NCBI GenBank assembly: GCA_964057225.1
Contig: OZ059899.1
Coordinates: 10,602,001 to 10,666,000, forward strand
Direction of reading: 5' to 3'
Source: Auanema rhodensis
Taxonomy: Eukaryota; Nematoda; Chromadorea; Rhabditida; Rhabditidae
DNA: 64,000 nt
In this document: piece by piece, positions 48,076 to 58,418 of the stretch
Layout of the letters: every line of letters begins with the position of its first letter
Position numbering within the stretch: position 1 is the first letter of the stretch
Notes under the pieces: model-generated
What the model saw: only the letters and a program-made list of their open reading frames with translations
Told to the model about the DNA's origin: nothing
Database searches by the model: none
Translations under genes and position numbers: made by a program

Positions 48076-49311
48076 GTGAAAACGGACGCTGGGGCTTCTT
48101 GTGCGATCTCTGTGCCTGTTATGTGGTCCATATGAAGTGCTGCGATTTCGTTGTTGAAATCCGCGATCAGGACAGTTTCCGCGGTTGTATCGGTCGTTTC
48201 CTCTGTGCTCCTGCCAATCATTCCTTCTGCTATCATATCAATCGTTTCCTCTGCTGTTGTATCGATCATTGTATCTATCGTACCGTTGGGGGCTACGATA
48301 ATTGTTGTGTCCTCGTTGATATCCATTGTTTCTGTTATCCTGTCTGAAGTTGTGACGGTTATTTTGTCGATCCTCTTGGTATCTTGGTGAGCGGTATCCT
48401 CCTCTTCTTTGATTCCATTGCTCTTGTGGGTGTTGTGGTCTTGATTGATTTCCATAGAATGTTCTGGATTGGTGTGTTTGTGGTCCGTCATAGATTTTTT
48501 CCTGTTGTGATGCTCTCATGTGGTTTATGAGACCGTTTTTAATCTCTAGTTGTTCCACGTCTTTAATCAAGTTGTTGACCAAGAGCGAAGGATCCTCGTC
48601 AGCTTCCACAGTTTCGGCAATAGTCACGGCTGCATCAAATGTGATAGGGCTGCGGTTATTGACATGTGTTCTTAAATTCTTTCGTAGTCCTCCTAAGAAT
48701 GAAACTCGTAGTATTTTTTCATCGGCTGTCGAGTCCATGTTGCATGATTCGTAGGCAAGGTTTCTGCAGCGTTGAGCGAAATTTTGTACCGTTTCGTGCT
48801 CTCCTTGTTTCAAATGAGTGAGTTTTGTGAATGCTGCATCTCTCTTTTCTGGAAGTTGTAATTTCTCCGATAGTATGCGTTTGACGTGGTTCCATCCCTG
48901 GCGTAAGTCTTCTGCTGGTATAGTTCGAAGAGCTTCAGCGGCTCTATCCGTTCCGAGAAGTAGATAGAGATGGGAAAGTCTCTCGGCAATAGGGACTTGA
49001 AGGGCATCGAAATATCCTTCTAGTCTTTGCATGTAGAGGTTGAATGGAACCGATCCATCATAAAGCGTAGGTTTGTGATGGCGAATAGAAACGTTGTGGG
49101 CTCTTGCAATAGGAGAGTTGTCTTGCTCCATCTGCTCTGCCATTTGAGGGCGACTTCTCTGCTCTGTAACATTCGAAGTCAAATTTACGTTATTGTCTGA
49201 CGAAGAAGAGACAGGAGACAGAGAGTGCCCGTGCAAAGATTGATCAGTGGAAGAGGGAGAGTTTCTAGGAATAGGAGAGGTGAGGATTTCCGCATTTGCG
49301 GTTTGAACAAG
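48076..49311 (-). pseudogene. gag: Gag, 5'-truncated with a nonsense codon (copy B)
   Basis: Matches copy A gag from about residue 127 onward. The first quarter of the gene is missing beyond 49,311. The capsid-like domain is present. In the Arg/Tyr/Asn-rich tail a CGA codon has become TGA (48,238-48,240), a C-to-T transition that ends the frame after NSRGND. Downstream the frame reopens and runs into the signal-peptide segment of env. The in-frame methionine at about 49,236 is internal, not a native start. Confidence 0.8.
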
Positions 49312-50467
49312 ACTAAGATATATAAACTTTATACTATTTTGAAAAACTATGAGTAAGTTTTTAAAACGTTTTAATGAGCCAATGTAAGCTATGAGTTTTC
49401 TCTAAATATTAATGTATCATTATTAGTGACACCGAAGAAATTTTTGATAAAGTACCTCGGATCGATGAGTTTAAGAAGGGTGAATACTTTTTTTTCTTGA
49501 ATAAAAATAAGGTTATAAATTGTGATGATTTGTCTTACGATCCGTATAAACCTTGGACAGGAGAGGGTATTTACTTCAATGATATAATTGTTTTGTCGAC
49601 TTTGTTCATTTCAGATGAGCGTGGTGTTCGTGTTACCGCAAAAAGTACTAACTATTATTTAGTTTTTGTGAATGGCGAGTGGGTGCTTGATAAAACATCA
49701 AAATGTTTCCAAATGAAAGTTATGAAATATGCTCATGCTAGAGCTCCGGGTTTCAGAAGAGAAGTGTTTTATTATTTTTCAATGAATATATTATCGTTTC
49801 CAACTAAGATTGCTTTCGTCTCTGATATGAACAAGAATCTTCTCTCTCACGTATTATTCGTGTATATAGCTGAGGTTAGTTATCTACAGGTACTTAATGA
49901 TGACATTGAATAAAAACCATTTAGAAAGATTTGCAAGCTCCTGAAGAACTATCAAATCGAATTTTACCTTCATCTTCTAAGGCCGTGAAATTGGCACTAC
50001 ATTACAGATCATCTTCGGAAGCTAAAAAACTACTAGCTTCAAATGGAGTTTCCGTCACTTCCGCAAAGGTAAACATTTTTTATCAAAAAAAAAAAAATAT
50101 ATATATATATATCCCATGGCTTAAATTATTGCATTCATCTTCAATGGAAACTAATATTTGTAATCTTTCAGATTTCTAGTTTATCTCGCTCAGTAGAAAC
50201 TCATGTTAAAAGTAATATAGGAAGAAAACCTCCATCTAATTATTATAAGATAATGGACAGATATTTGCTTAAACATCATCTAGAAGAAAGACTAGAAAAA
50301 CCCTATATAGAGGTCAATGGTAAGTTTTTATTTTTTTTTGTTTTGTGATGTCTATTCCAGAAAGTGGAAAAATAGTGCTACGTATTTTGATGGGATATCC
50401 ATCAGTAGAGAGCCATGCCGAATTTACTAACCACGCCCCCAAACAGTTGCTAAAAACATACTTTTGA
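49312..50467 (+). CDS. Unrecognised multi-exon gene, 5' end cut by retroelement
   Basis: Six consistent exon segments: 49,312-49,352 (partial), 49,427-49,889, 49,925-50,068, 50,172-50,319 and 50,361-50,467, the last ending in TGA; the first is cut at the retroelement border. Introns of 74, 35, 103 and 41 nt have GT-AG ends (GTAAGT, GTACTT, GTAAAC, GTAAGT; ends TTATTAG, CATTTAG, CTTTCAG, ATTCCAG), and the frame is kept across every junction. The product is soluble and mixed alpha/beta, with aromatic-rich strands in the second exon (EYFFFL, NYYLVFVNGEWVL), a motif RAPGFRREVFYYFSMN, and a Ser/Lys/Leu-rich C-terminal half. I know no matching family. The 35-nt intron is very short but its removal preserves the frame past a stop. 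The start codon is missing, so the gene may be dead. Correction on count: five segments are supported, with the first only partial. Confidence 0.6.
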
Positions 50468-50553
50468 GGGCGTCAGCTGCTAAAAACATACTTTTGGGAG
50501 CGTCAGCTGTCAAAATCATATTTTCGGCGTCAGCTGTCAAAAATATACTTTTC
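50446..50553. repeat. Short tandem repeat, about 31 bp, four degenerate units
   Basis: Four units of the type TGCTAAAAACATACTTTTG followed by GGCGTCAGC, at about 50,448, 50,479, 50,510 and 50,536, with later units decaying. The first unit supplies the stop codon of the preceding gene model. Confidence 0.8.
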
Positions 50554-50561
50554 CTCCCGAG

Positions 50562-50579
50562 GCAGGCTCTCGAGCCTGC
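50562..50579. repeat. Near-perfect 18-bp palindrome
   Basis: GCAGGCTC and GAGCCTGC flank a 2-nt centre. It is GC-rich and stands out at the border between the tandem repeat and very AT-rich DNA. It may form a hairpin if transcribed. Confidence 0.8.
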
Positions 50580-50599
50580 GCATGGATCAAAATGCATGA

Positions 50600-50940
50600 T
50601 TTTTTTTTAAAATCATTTTTAAAATTATTTTTTAATGTATTTTTAAATGAATTTTTATTATTTATATATTTGTTAATTGTATTTGTAAATATTTTTAAAA
50701 TTGTTTCTTTTTAAATATATTTTTAATATTTATATATGTTTTAAATATTATTATTTAATTATTTCTTTTTAAATATATTTTATATATTTTTAAAATATTA
50801 TTAAAATTATCTCCTTTTAAATGTATTTTTAATATTTATACATTTGAATAAACTTTTTAATATATATTGTTTTTGTTTTAATTTATAAAATTTGAATATA
50901 TATAAAAGCTAATTAATATGTTCACCGTACCTCTTATGGG
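50600..50940. other. Very AT-rich low-complexity stretch
   Basis: Mostly runs of TTTTTAAAT, ATTTATATAT and similar. No ORF, RNA or conserved motif is visible. Confidence 0.7.
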
Positions 50941-50944
50941 TTAA

Positions 50945-51925
50945 TCAATGGAACTCATATCGAAGGTTAATTCGATAAGTTATATTTTATATATTTATTT
51001 TTTAATTTTATTTGTTTACATTGTTTATAGATTGTGTTTATTATAGTTTATAATTATTAATTTAATTTTTAAAAAGTTTGTTGTTTATCTAGGCGAACCA
51101 TTTTGTTCACCGTACCTCTTATAGGTAAATCAATGGAACACATATCGAAAGTTAATTCGATAAGAACGATATGGAATACAAAAGTTAATGGAACACATAT
51201 CGAAGGTTAATTCGATAAGATCGTTAAAACAGGTGCACTGACCCACACAAGAACCACATGGCAAACGTTTTGTTCATAAAAATATGATAAATAGCTGTAC
51301 ACCACAAGTACTAAGTTGTCTAATATTTTCAAATTACATGAAAGAATAGTTTAAAGAACCTTTTTTTTTAATTTTATATTAATATATTCTAATATACTAA
51401 CTCAATAAAACACATATCGAAGGTTAATTCGATAGGATTCACAAACAATTGTGTTGTTTCCAATGGAACACATATCGAAGATTAATTCGATAAGATCGTT
51501 AAAACAGGTGCGCTGACCCACACATGTACCACATGGCAAAAGTTTTGTTCATAAAAATATGATAAATAGCTGTACAGCACAAGTACCCATAACGCTAAAG
51601 AATACTTACTATGCCAAGGGGTCATGGGTATATACTTTTCAAATATCAAAAATGTTAATGGAACACATATCGAATATAAATTCGATAAGATTGGTGAAAC
51701 AGATACGTTGACCTACAATGAACCAAATAGCAAAGCACTTGTTCATTAAAGTATAACAAATAGCTGTATAGCATATGCATCAAGATTTCTAATATTCTCA
51801 AATTACGTGGAAAGAAGAGTATATAGAAAAAGTTTTAGTGTGTATATTACTAATATTCTAATACACTAACTCAATAGAACACATATCGAAGATTAATTCG
51901 ATAAGATTGTTTAAACAGGTGCGCT
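50945..51925. repeat. Degenerate repeats with a TATCGAA/TTCGATA inverted core
   Basis: At least seven copies of GGAACACATATCGAAGGTTA followed by ATTCGATAAG, at about 50,951, 51,135, 51,189, 51,408, 51,460, 51,658 and 51,877. The core TATCGAA, 6 nt, TTCGATA is a perfect inverted repeat and is the best-kept part. Three copies extend over about 150 bp with GATCGTTAAAACAGGTGC, CTGACCCACAC and TTCATAAAAATATGATAAATA. Spacing is irregular (about 50-275 bp), so this is a decayed tandem family or a set of short elements. Confidence 0.8.
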
Positions 51926-51950
51926 GACCACAACAATACATGCGTATTTA

Positions 51951-52439
51951 TTAACAACGGATTGGCAACTGCCACTGTTGACAGCTGTAATTAGAGTAGA
52001 GAATCCACTTCTCATCTCCAGTCACTAACCCTTTAAAAAAAACCCTTCTTCGGCTCAAATTCAGAAGATTTTGAGCTGAATCAACTCTTGTTCTGAGATT
52101 GCTCTCAGACAGGAGATGCGGGGAAAATGGAGAAAATTTATGAATTTTCCCCATTTTTTTAAGCCGATGTGAAACAGCAACTCTGCTGACTTTCAGTTTT
52201 TTCCCGATCTGGAGTTGGGTTGCTCCAAGATTCTGATCGAGAGCATTCTGAAGGTCAGAATCACTGAACTTCTGAACGGCACCGGGTCGCAGACGATCTG
52301 CAAGATCGATCTCGCCGGATTTAAAGCGGGCGAACCACTTTTTACATGTGCTGTAGACTGGAGAAGAAACACCACTTTCAAAATGAGAAAGAAGGACGTG
52401 GCGCATATGCGTTACATCCATAACAAAAAACGAGAACAA
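51951..52439 (-). pseudogene. Mariner transposase, N-terminal half
   Basis: About 160 residues. The paired-type helix-turn-helix region is present (MRHVLLSHFESG, KKWFARFKSGEIDLADR, and a second HTH around ATQLQIGKKLKVSRVAVSHRL), followed by a shortened linker in which the usual WVPHEL motif is replaced by FSPHLLSES. The first catalytic aspartate is present in TGDEKWILYSN. The reading frame stops shortly after, so the second and third catalytic Asp are missing. The methionine at about 52,421 (MDVTHMRHV) is a better start than the first in-frame Met. It cannot be an active transposase, although the DNA-binding half could still bind ends. Confidence 0.85.
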
Positions 52440-52593
52440 AATAGAAGCAAAAAAAAAAGTTTTTTAAAGCAAAAAAAAATTAAATTTTTAAACTTTTTTA
52501 AATTTTATTATATTTAAATATATTCAAATTTCGTAATTCATTTAAAAAAATTTTAAATTTTGTAAAATTAGCATAATTTTTTCAAATTCTAAC

Positions 52594-52623
52594 CGGTGGC
52601 CGCGTTTCAACTTACACACCTAA
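52594..52623 (-). repeat. Mariner terminal inverted repeat (single end)
   Basis: On the minus strand the sequence begins TTAGGTGTGTAAGTTGAAAC and continues through CGCGGCCACC, typical of mariner ends. It is preceded by TA. The partner end is absent from the window. Confidence 0.7.
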
Positions 52624-52773
52624 TATGATACAATGTTGAGTGTTGGCAACATTGTTACGTGACAATAAAACAACTGACTGTTCTTGCAATGAAGTGTAAT
52701 ATAAATGTGTAAAATGAAATATGGATAACTAACTAGCTCAGAGTTTGCATAATTTTATTCTAACAAGATACAA
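52624..52773 (+). promoter_or_regulatory. Region upstream of the polymerase gene
   Basis: About 150 bp between the mariner end and the first polymerase ATG. It has no ORF. It should contain the polymerase promoter and perhaps the outer end of the Maverick, but I see no clear TATA box and could not fix the element end. Confidence 0.3.
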
Positions 52774-55700
52774 TGGCTGCTAACAGGTTGTGTTTTTTCC
52801 TATCTTTTTTTTTTTAATTAAAATATTTATTTTCAGTTATAAGCGTGTATGTGAAGAGTTGGGGTTCGATTATGAGGAAATTTATCAACTCAGGTAATTT
52901 AACAATATTTTTAAAATATACATCTTTGTTTTTTTTAGTAAGCGCATAAAGCTTACCGAGAGTGGTGGTGTTGAGCTGTGTGACTCCGCAATAACCACTT
53001 CCAATAGTGGTCCCTCGTCATCAAGGGTTATTGAAGTTATCACCTTGGATGACAGCGATAATGAGTAAGCTATCGTATAATGAAAAAGCATGAAATTTTT
53101 TTTTCAGAGAATGGAATCCCGAGATGCCATCAACTAGTGGAGAACAATTAGGAGGCGGTTCATCCTTCAACGATATTTGTCAAATAAAGGTACGAGCTTT
53201 TAACTTTTTTTTTTTTTCATGTTACAATTCTTTTCACTCTATATCTTTTATTTGATTACATATCTTGAACAATTTTGAATTCTGCCATCTATTTTTAAAC
53301 AAATCATCATACATTTGGAGGCTTTTTGAAAAATAAAATTAAATCTTACCCCAAATCCATGCCATAATATCATTTATTAAATTTTTAATCATTAAAATAC
53401 ACTTAAATTTAAATATTTTGATGCTCAAAAACTGACAATATTTTGTATTTTCTAAACCATTTCACTTCATCTTTTTTATTTAATCCCATATTTTAAACAA
53501 TTTTATAAGTCTACTATTATTTAATTTTTATTTATTAAATTTTTAATCATTAAATTACACTTAAATTTAAATATTTTGATGCGCAAAAACAAAAACAAAA
53601 ACATTTAAATATTTTGTTTTATCTAAACCATTTCACCTCATCTATTTTAAACAATTTTATATTTCTACCACTATTTCATAATTTCATTTTTTAAATTTTT
53701 AATCATAAAAAAAAACATTTAAATTTCAATATTGTGATGCTCAAAAACTGAAACATGAAACAGATTTATATTTTCCAAGCCATTTCACTTCATCTCTTTT
53801 ATTTAATCATATATCTTGAACAAATTTAAATTTCTATCACTTTTTCATAATTTCGTTTATTAAAAAACATTTGAATTTTAATATTGTGATGCTCAAAAAC
53901 TGAAACATTTAAATATTTTGTATTTTTTAAACTGTTTCACTCCATCTCTTTTATTTAATCCCATATTTTAAACAATTTTATAATTCTACTGTTATTTAAT
54001 TTTTATTTATTAAATTTTTAAACATTAAAAAAAAAAATTGATGCTCAAAAACTGAAACGTTTAAATATTTTGTATTTTTCTAATCGTTTTGAAACAAACT
54101 AAACATTTATTTGAAACCATTTCAATTAAATAAAAAATAACGACTATAACAAACAAAGAGACATAATAATTTTAAGCAAAAGATGAAACAATTCATATAT
54201 ATTCTCAAAACTATTTTTATTTAAACTTTAAAAAAAAATAAAAAAAAAAGCATGTAAACTATTATAAATGTTGTTTATTATAGTGGTCACACCGGCGTAT
54301 AAAACGCACCGGTCGTTTTACCAACGTGGTCGTTCGATCGCTCACGTTCCCACACTTGGAAAATGTTGATGAACCAATGCATGTTATCATGCCGCGGTTA
54401 TTCAACGAATTCCTTGATCGTTGTCTTGCTGAAAGCGGTGTGCCTGATAAGCAAAAAGCCTTATTTTGTTTATCAATTGAGCACCCTTCCTTTGAAAAGG
54501 GCTCCATATTTATGGACTTTCGTAGAAAGGAGCATCTGGATGGCGTAGCCATTATGAATGCCATCAGCAAGGTGCAGCAATCAAAACGAGAGGCTGTAAT
54601 CAGCCAGGCAATGAATATTGAGATGTATGTGTTTGATGAAAGGCCAGCGCAGCCAAGCCTGATGCCTGGTGAAGGTAGAGTCGGGTTTTATTTTGACCCC
54701 GAACTCAAAATACCTGGAACCATTGCCAACACTGACTCACATTGTCTGGCTAGATCAGCAGTTGTGGGAATGTGGAAAGCTGACGAGCTGGCCACTGAAG
54801 ATGGCGATGAGAAGCGAAGGCTGCAAAACCTTCGTCGCAATTACATCTTATTGCCAAATCAGCCACACCATATCAATTTATTAAATAGGTGTGGTATTTC
54901 TGTAGATTTACCAAATTATAATTTAATTCATTTAAACATTATTGCCAGCTGTAATACAAACTATAAGTTTGTAGTATATGCTAGACCGCCTGGACAGCGT
55001 ATGTACACTATCCAGAAAATATTTAATGAAGCGGCTAGCAAATTGGTAACACTAGGTTACCGAAATAATCACTATGATTGTATTACAGCTGGTAGTCGTT
55101 CGAAAATTTTTGACGGTATTATATGTCAACACTGTAAGTTATCTTACAATACAGTGTTGCTTAGATGTAAAGCCAAATGTAAAAAATGCCACACCTATAA
55201 TTGTAATGCGATGGGGAATGTGGTTGAGAGTAGCGTGAGGTGTGATAGTTGTAGAGTTTTGTTTAAAACTCAACAATGCTTCGATAGGCATTTGCGAAAA
55301 GCCTGCCGAAAATTCAAGGTATTTTGTGAAAATTTAAAGTTGTACATAACAAGCTTAAATTCAGACATGTGTGGCGTGTGATCACTATCACATGCTCCGT
55401 GCTGATAGACCGCACAATTGCAATGGAAAATTCTGCAAAAAGTGCGGTCAGACAAAGCCTGAAGAGCACTCTTGTTGTTGGGTTCCACCTAACGACAAGA
55501 AGAAGGCTCAACTAAAAAAGAAGCAAGAAAAGTTCAAGGTTTGTATTTAACATCTTTACAAGTGTAATGCTTAATTGTTTAAGATTATATTTTGTGACTT
55601 TGAAACAGTTGTGTTAAAAAACGGCACAAATGTTCATGAATATGCAGATGAACAATGGCCCAATATGGTTGTGTATAACAAATTTTGTGAAAGTTGTATA

Positions 55701-58231
55701 GATGCCAATTCCTGTGAAAAATGCACAACCAAGGAGGGCCATTTTGGGTACCAACAAGGTGATAGTGAATGGTCTGTAACAGATCGTTTCCTTGATTGGT
55801 TACTCAACTTTTCTGAGAATGATAATGCAATTTTGATTGCGCACAACGGGTCGCGCTTTGACATACATTTCTTGGTGTCTAGGCTGATAAACCGTGGAAT
55901 ATATCCTGACCCCATTTTAAATGGGACCAAGATTATTAGCATGGTTGTCAAGCCTTTAAGAGGTCAAAACATTAACCATTTATGTTTTGAAGATAGTTAT
56001 TTACTAGTGCCTTTACCCTTATCAGCGTTACCCAAGGCATTTGGTGTACCTGATATGAGTAAAGGACAGTTTCCATACCTCTTTAACCACCCAATAAATT
56101 ATGGCAAAGTGCTACCATCCTTGCCACCAAAGCATTACTATTGTACTGCTAGAATGAAAGTAGAAGACCTAGCTTCATTCAATATTTGGTATGAGGAGCG
56201 TAATCAAAGTGTGTTTGATTTTGATGAGGAGCTTCTGGAATATTGTAGGACAGATGTCCGTATTTTAACCAACTGTATGAAAGTGTACATGAAGTTGGCC
56301 ACCGCCACCACTGGCTGGAATCCTGTCATACAATGTATGACATTTGCCAGTTTCTCTTTATTCCAGGCAAGTTTTTTAAAATACAAACATTTTCAAAACT
56401 AGTATATTACAGTTGAAAATGAACCACATTAAAGAGAACCAAGGGGGTATTCTGCCTGAGACTGGTTATTATGCCGGCCAGAAGCAGAGTATAATTGCCA
56501 TAAAATACATAAAATGGCTAGAACACGGATTAGGCCGCCCATTAATGCATAAGCTTAATGGTGGTGAATTTGTTGTGAGAGTAGATGGCCAACGCTATCT
56601 ACTTGATGCTTATGACAGTGTGGCTAATCACGGCTATGAGGTGAGTAATTTGTAATAAATGTAAAAAATGAAAAATTTTGTAGTTTAATGGCTGTATTTA
56701 TCATGGTTGTCCCCAGTGCACCAACAAGACTGCTATTGCACCAGGCAGAAATGGTGAAACAATGGAAGAGGTAACCAATACTTTTTTAAATCATTTTAAG
56801 CTGAAACATTTAGGTTTATGAAAAAACCATGAAAAGGCTTGAGGCTATTCAAAGCCAGGGCATTAGTGTAACCACTGTGTGGGAACACGAAATTACTGCT
56901 CAAATGTCATCAAATGAGCAAATGGCAAATTTTATGAAGGACACTGAGGTTGTAACTCGATTGGCACCTCGAGATGCCTTCACCGGCGGCCGAACTCAAA
57001 CATATAAGCTTCTGGCCCAAGCTTCGGATAGCTACTCACTAGAGTATGTGGACTTTTGTTCACTTTATCCATATGTAACGGCATTTGATGCCTATTACCC
57101 TATGGGTAATCCTAAAGTGATTACTGAGGGCTTTGAGAGTTTTCAGGCATGCTGCCCATACAAGGGCCTTGTGAAATGTGACGTGCTTGCACCCACAAAT
57201 TTGTTGTATCCTGTATTAGGAACACGCATAGGCGGTAAATTAATTTTTACAAACTGCCGCACATGTGCAAACAGAGGCAAAAATGTAACATGCCCGCACC
57301 AAGATGATGAAGACGCTCGAAAGCTGCATCTGACTGTAACGCATGTAGAGCTCGAATGTGCCATACAGCGTGACTACAAAGTGCTTCATGTTTATGAGGT
57401 TTGGCACTGGGATGAATGGCAGCAAGGAGGCCTATTCAAGGATTTTGTACAAAAGTACATAAAAATTAAGCAAGAGGCATCGGGCTGGCCTAAGCCAAAT
57501 ATGACAGAGGCTGAAAAGGTATGTGTCATGAAAAGTATGGCAAATGGCAGGATCCTGAAATTGGTAGGATCATAACTGATCCTGCAAGGGAACTCACGGG
57601 CTTCAAAATTGTGGACGATGTGGCGTACTGTACAACAGTGCCAGAAGACTCACATTTGGCACCAGCGCGGTTTACAAATGTAGCCATAGCGGCTTATACA
57701 ACCGCTCATGCAAGGCTACTATTGTATAAGGCAATGGAAAAAATTGAAAAGAACTTGGTGTATACAGGTAATTTTATACTTTGTATACAATTTAAACGTA
57801 CATCATTTAGACACCGATTCTCTAATTTATTTAAAATGCCTCGATCAGCCTGATCCAATTGAGGATATGAAGGGTGAATGGTTAGGTAAACTAACCTCAG
57901 AAATACCCGATGGTTGGTCAATGACCAAATTTGTTTCACCAGCTGCAAAAATTTATAGTTATGAGCTAGTAAATGCAGCTGGTCAGGTCAAGTATATCAC
58001 CAAAGCAAAGGGAGTGGTAAGTATAAAAATATATTATTGAGAAACTTTTTAAAATTACAGACGCTGGACCACACGACAGCCACCGTGGTAAACTATCAAA
58101 GTATGGAACGATTGGTTCGAGGACTCGTGATGGATGGAGAAAAATTGGTTTTAAAAACCAAAATTAAAGAGGCAGCTTGGTGCCATATCCACGATGGACA
58201 TGACAAAGAGTACCAAGGTCGTAATGGATAA
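52774..58231 (+). CDS. polB: Protein-primed DNA polymerase B of the Maverick (split gene, frame-broken)
   Basis: Coding segments: 52774-52787, 52837-52893, 52939-53064, 53108-53189, 54284-55318, 55365-55538, 55584-56366, 56413-56640, 56684-56770, 56814 to about 57530, about 57530-57767, 57811-58016 and 58061-58231. Introns are 43-50 nt, except 53190-54283; all are GT-AG except a GC-AG one at 56367. The N-terminal half has Cys-rich zinc-binding pairs (CQHC, CKKC, CDSC, CVAC). Exonuclease motifs are FCDFET (55,593), HNGSRFD (55,842) and YCRTD (56,241). Polymerase motif A is DFCSLYP (57,052) and motif C is DTDS (57,767/57,811). Motif B (YGKW, near 57,535) is only readable in a shifted frame, so a small indel breaks the gene there. 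Family role: copies the linear element from a protein primer. Confidence 0.85.
53190..54283 (+). repeat. Long polB intron with internal degenerate repeats
   Basis: The 1,094-nt intron begins GTACGAG and ends TTATTATAG. It contains about five degenerate copies of an AT-rich unit built around CCATTTCACTTCATCTCTTT and AATATTTTGATGCTCAAAAAC, starting near 53,230, 53,458, 53,629, 53,781 and 53,933 (spacing about 150-230 bp). No gene is visible. If the terminal inverted repeat includes the whole 5' part of polB, this intron should recur to the right of the window. Confidence 0.7.
54361..55260 (+). repeat. Left arm of the Maverick inverted repeat (visible part)
   Basis: These 900 bp are mirrored at 63,101-64,000 with no length difference and only one mismatch that I noticed (AAAGGAG versus AAGGGAG). 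The inner border is at GTAGAGTTTT. The arm surely extends further left, because the right copy is cut by the window edge. It covers the polB segment from ENVDEPMHV to CDSCRVL. Confidence 0.95.
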
Positions 58232-58418
58232 ACTTTGTTATCTAGACGATTTTAGTACTTTACCCTATGGTTATTGTGAATAATTTTTAATATATTTGAA
58301 TTTATAAATTTTATTATTGCGTGTATATTTGTATATGGTTGTATTTATAGATTTTTAAGTATAGTTGTAATAAATTTTATTCTTCTCATCAAATGTTTTA
58401 AAGAGTTTATTACATACA
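58232..58418. other. AT-rich gap between convergent polB and capsid genes
   Basis: 187 bp between the polB stop and the end of the capsid gene on the opposite strand. It is AT-rich, with AATAAATTTTATTC-like sequences that could serve as polyadenylation signals for both genes. No gene seen. Confidence 0.5.

Larger units (their letters stand above)
43108..49311 (-). mobile_element. Ty3/gypsy-like retroelement, partial copy B
   Basis: Reads right to left: gag (5'-truncated at 49,311), envelope, protease, RT, integrase and a long C-terminal tail. Similarity to copy A stops at GTTTGAACAAG, after which unrelated sequence with exon-like structure begins. Copy B carries a nonsense change in gag, a 67-bp deletion in the envelope near 46,988, and an in-frame deletion in pol near 45,036. 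It is therefore not autonomous. Together with copy A it shows the native order gag, env, pol. Confidence 0.85.
51945..52623 (-). mobile_element. Truncated mariner transposon
   Basis: A mariner-type terminal repeat, TTAGGTGTGTAAGTTGAAAC read on the minus strand, lies at 52,594-52,623 next to a TA target site. It is followed on the minus strand by the N-terminal half of a transposase. The other half and the opposite terminal repeat are missing; the element stops near 51,945, next to the end of the last TATCGAA repeat. Confidence 0.8.

Noticed and set aside
49931..50179. Stand-alone 82-residue ORF MQAPEELSNRIL
   Set aside because: Its second half reads through a GT-AG intron with an A/T run; the first half is an exon of the 49.3-50.5 kb gene.
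57519..57550. A 32-nt intron in polB
   Set aside because: GT-AG ends and frame fit, but it is shorter than any other intron here and would delete polymerase motif B.
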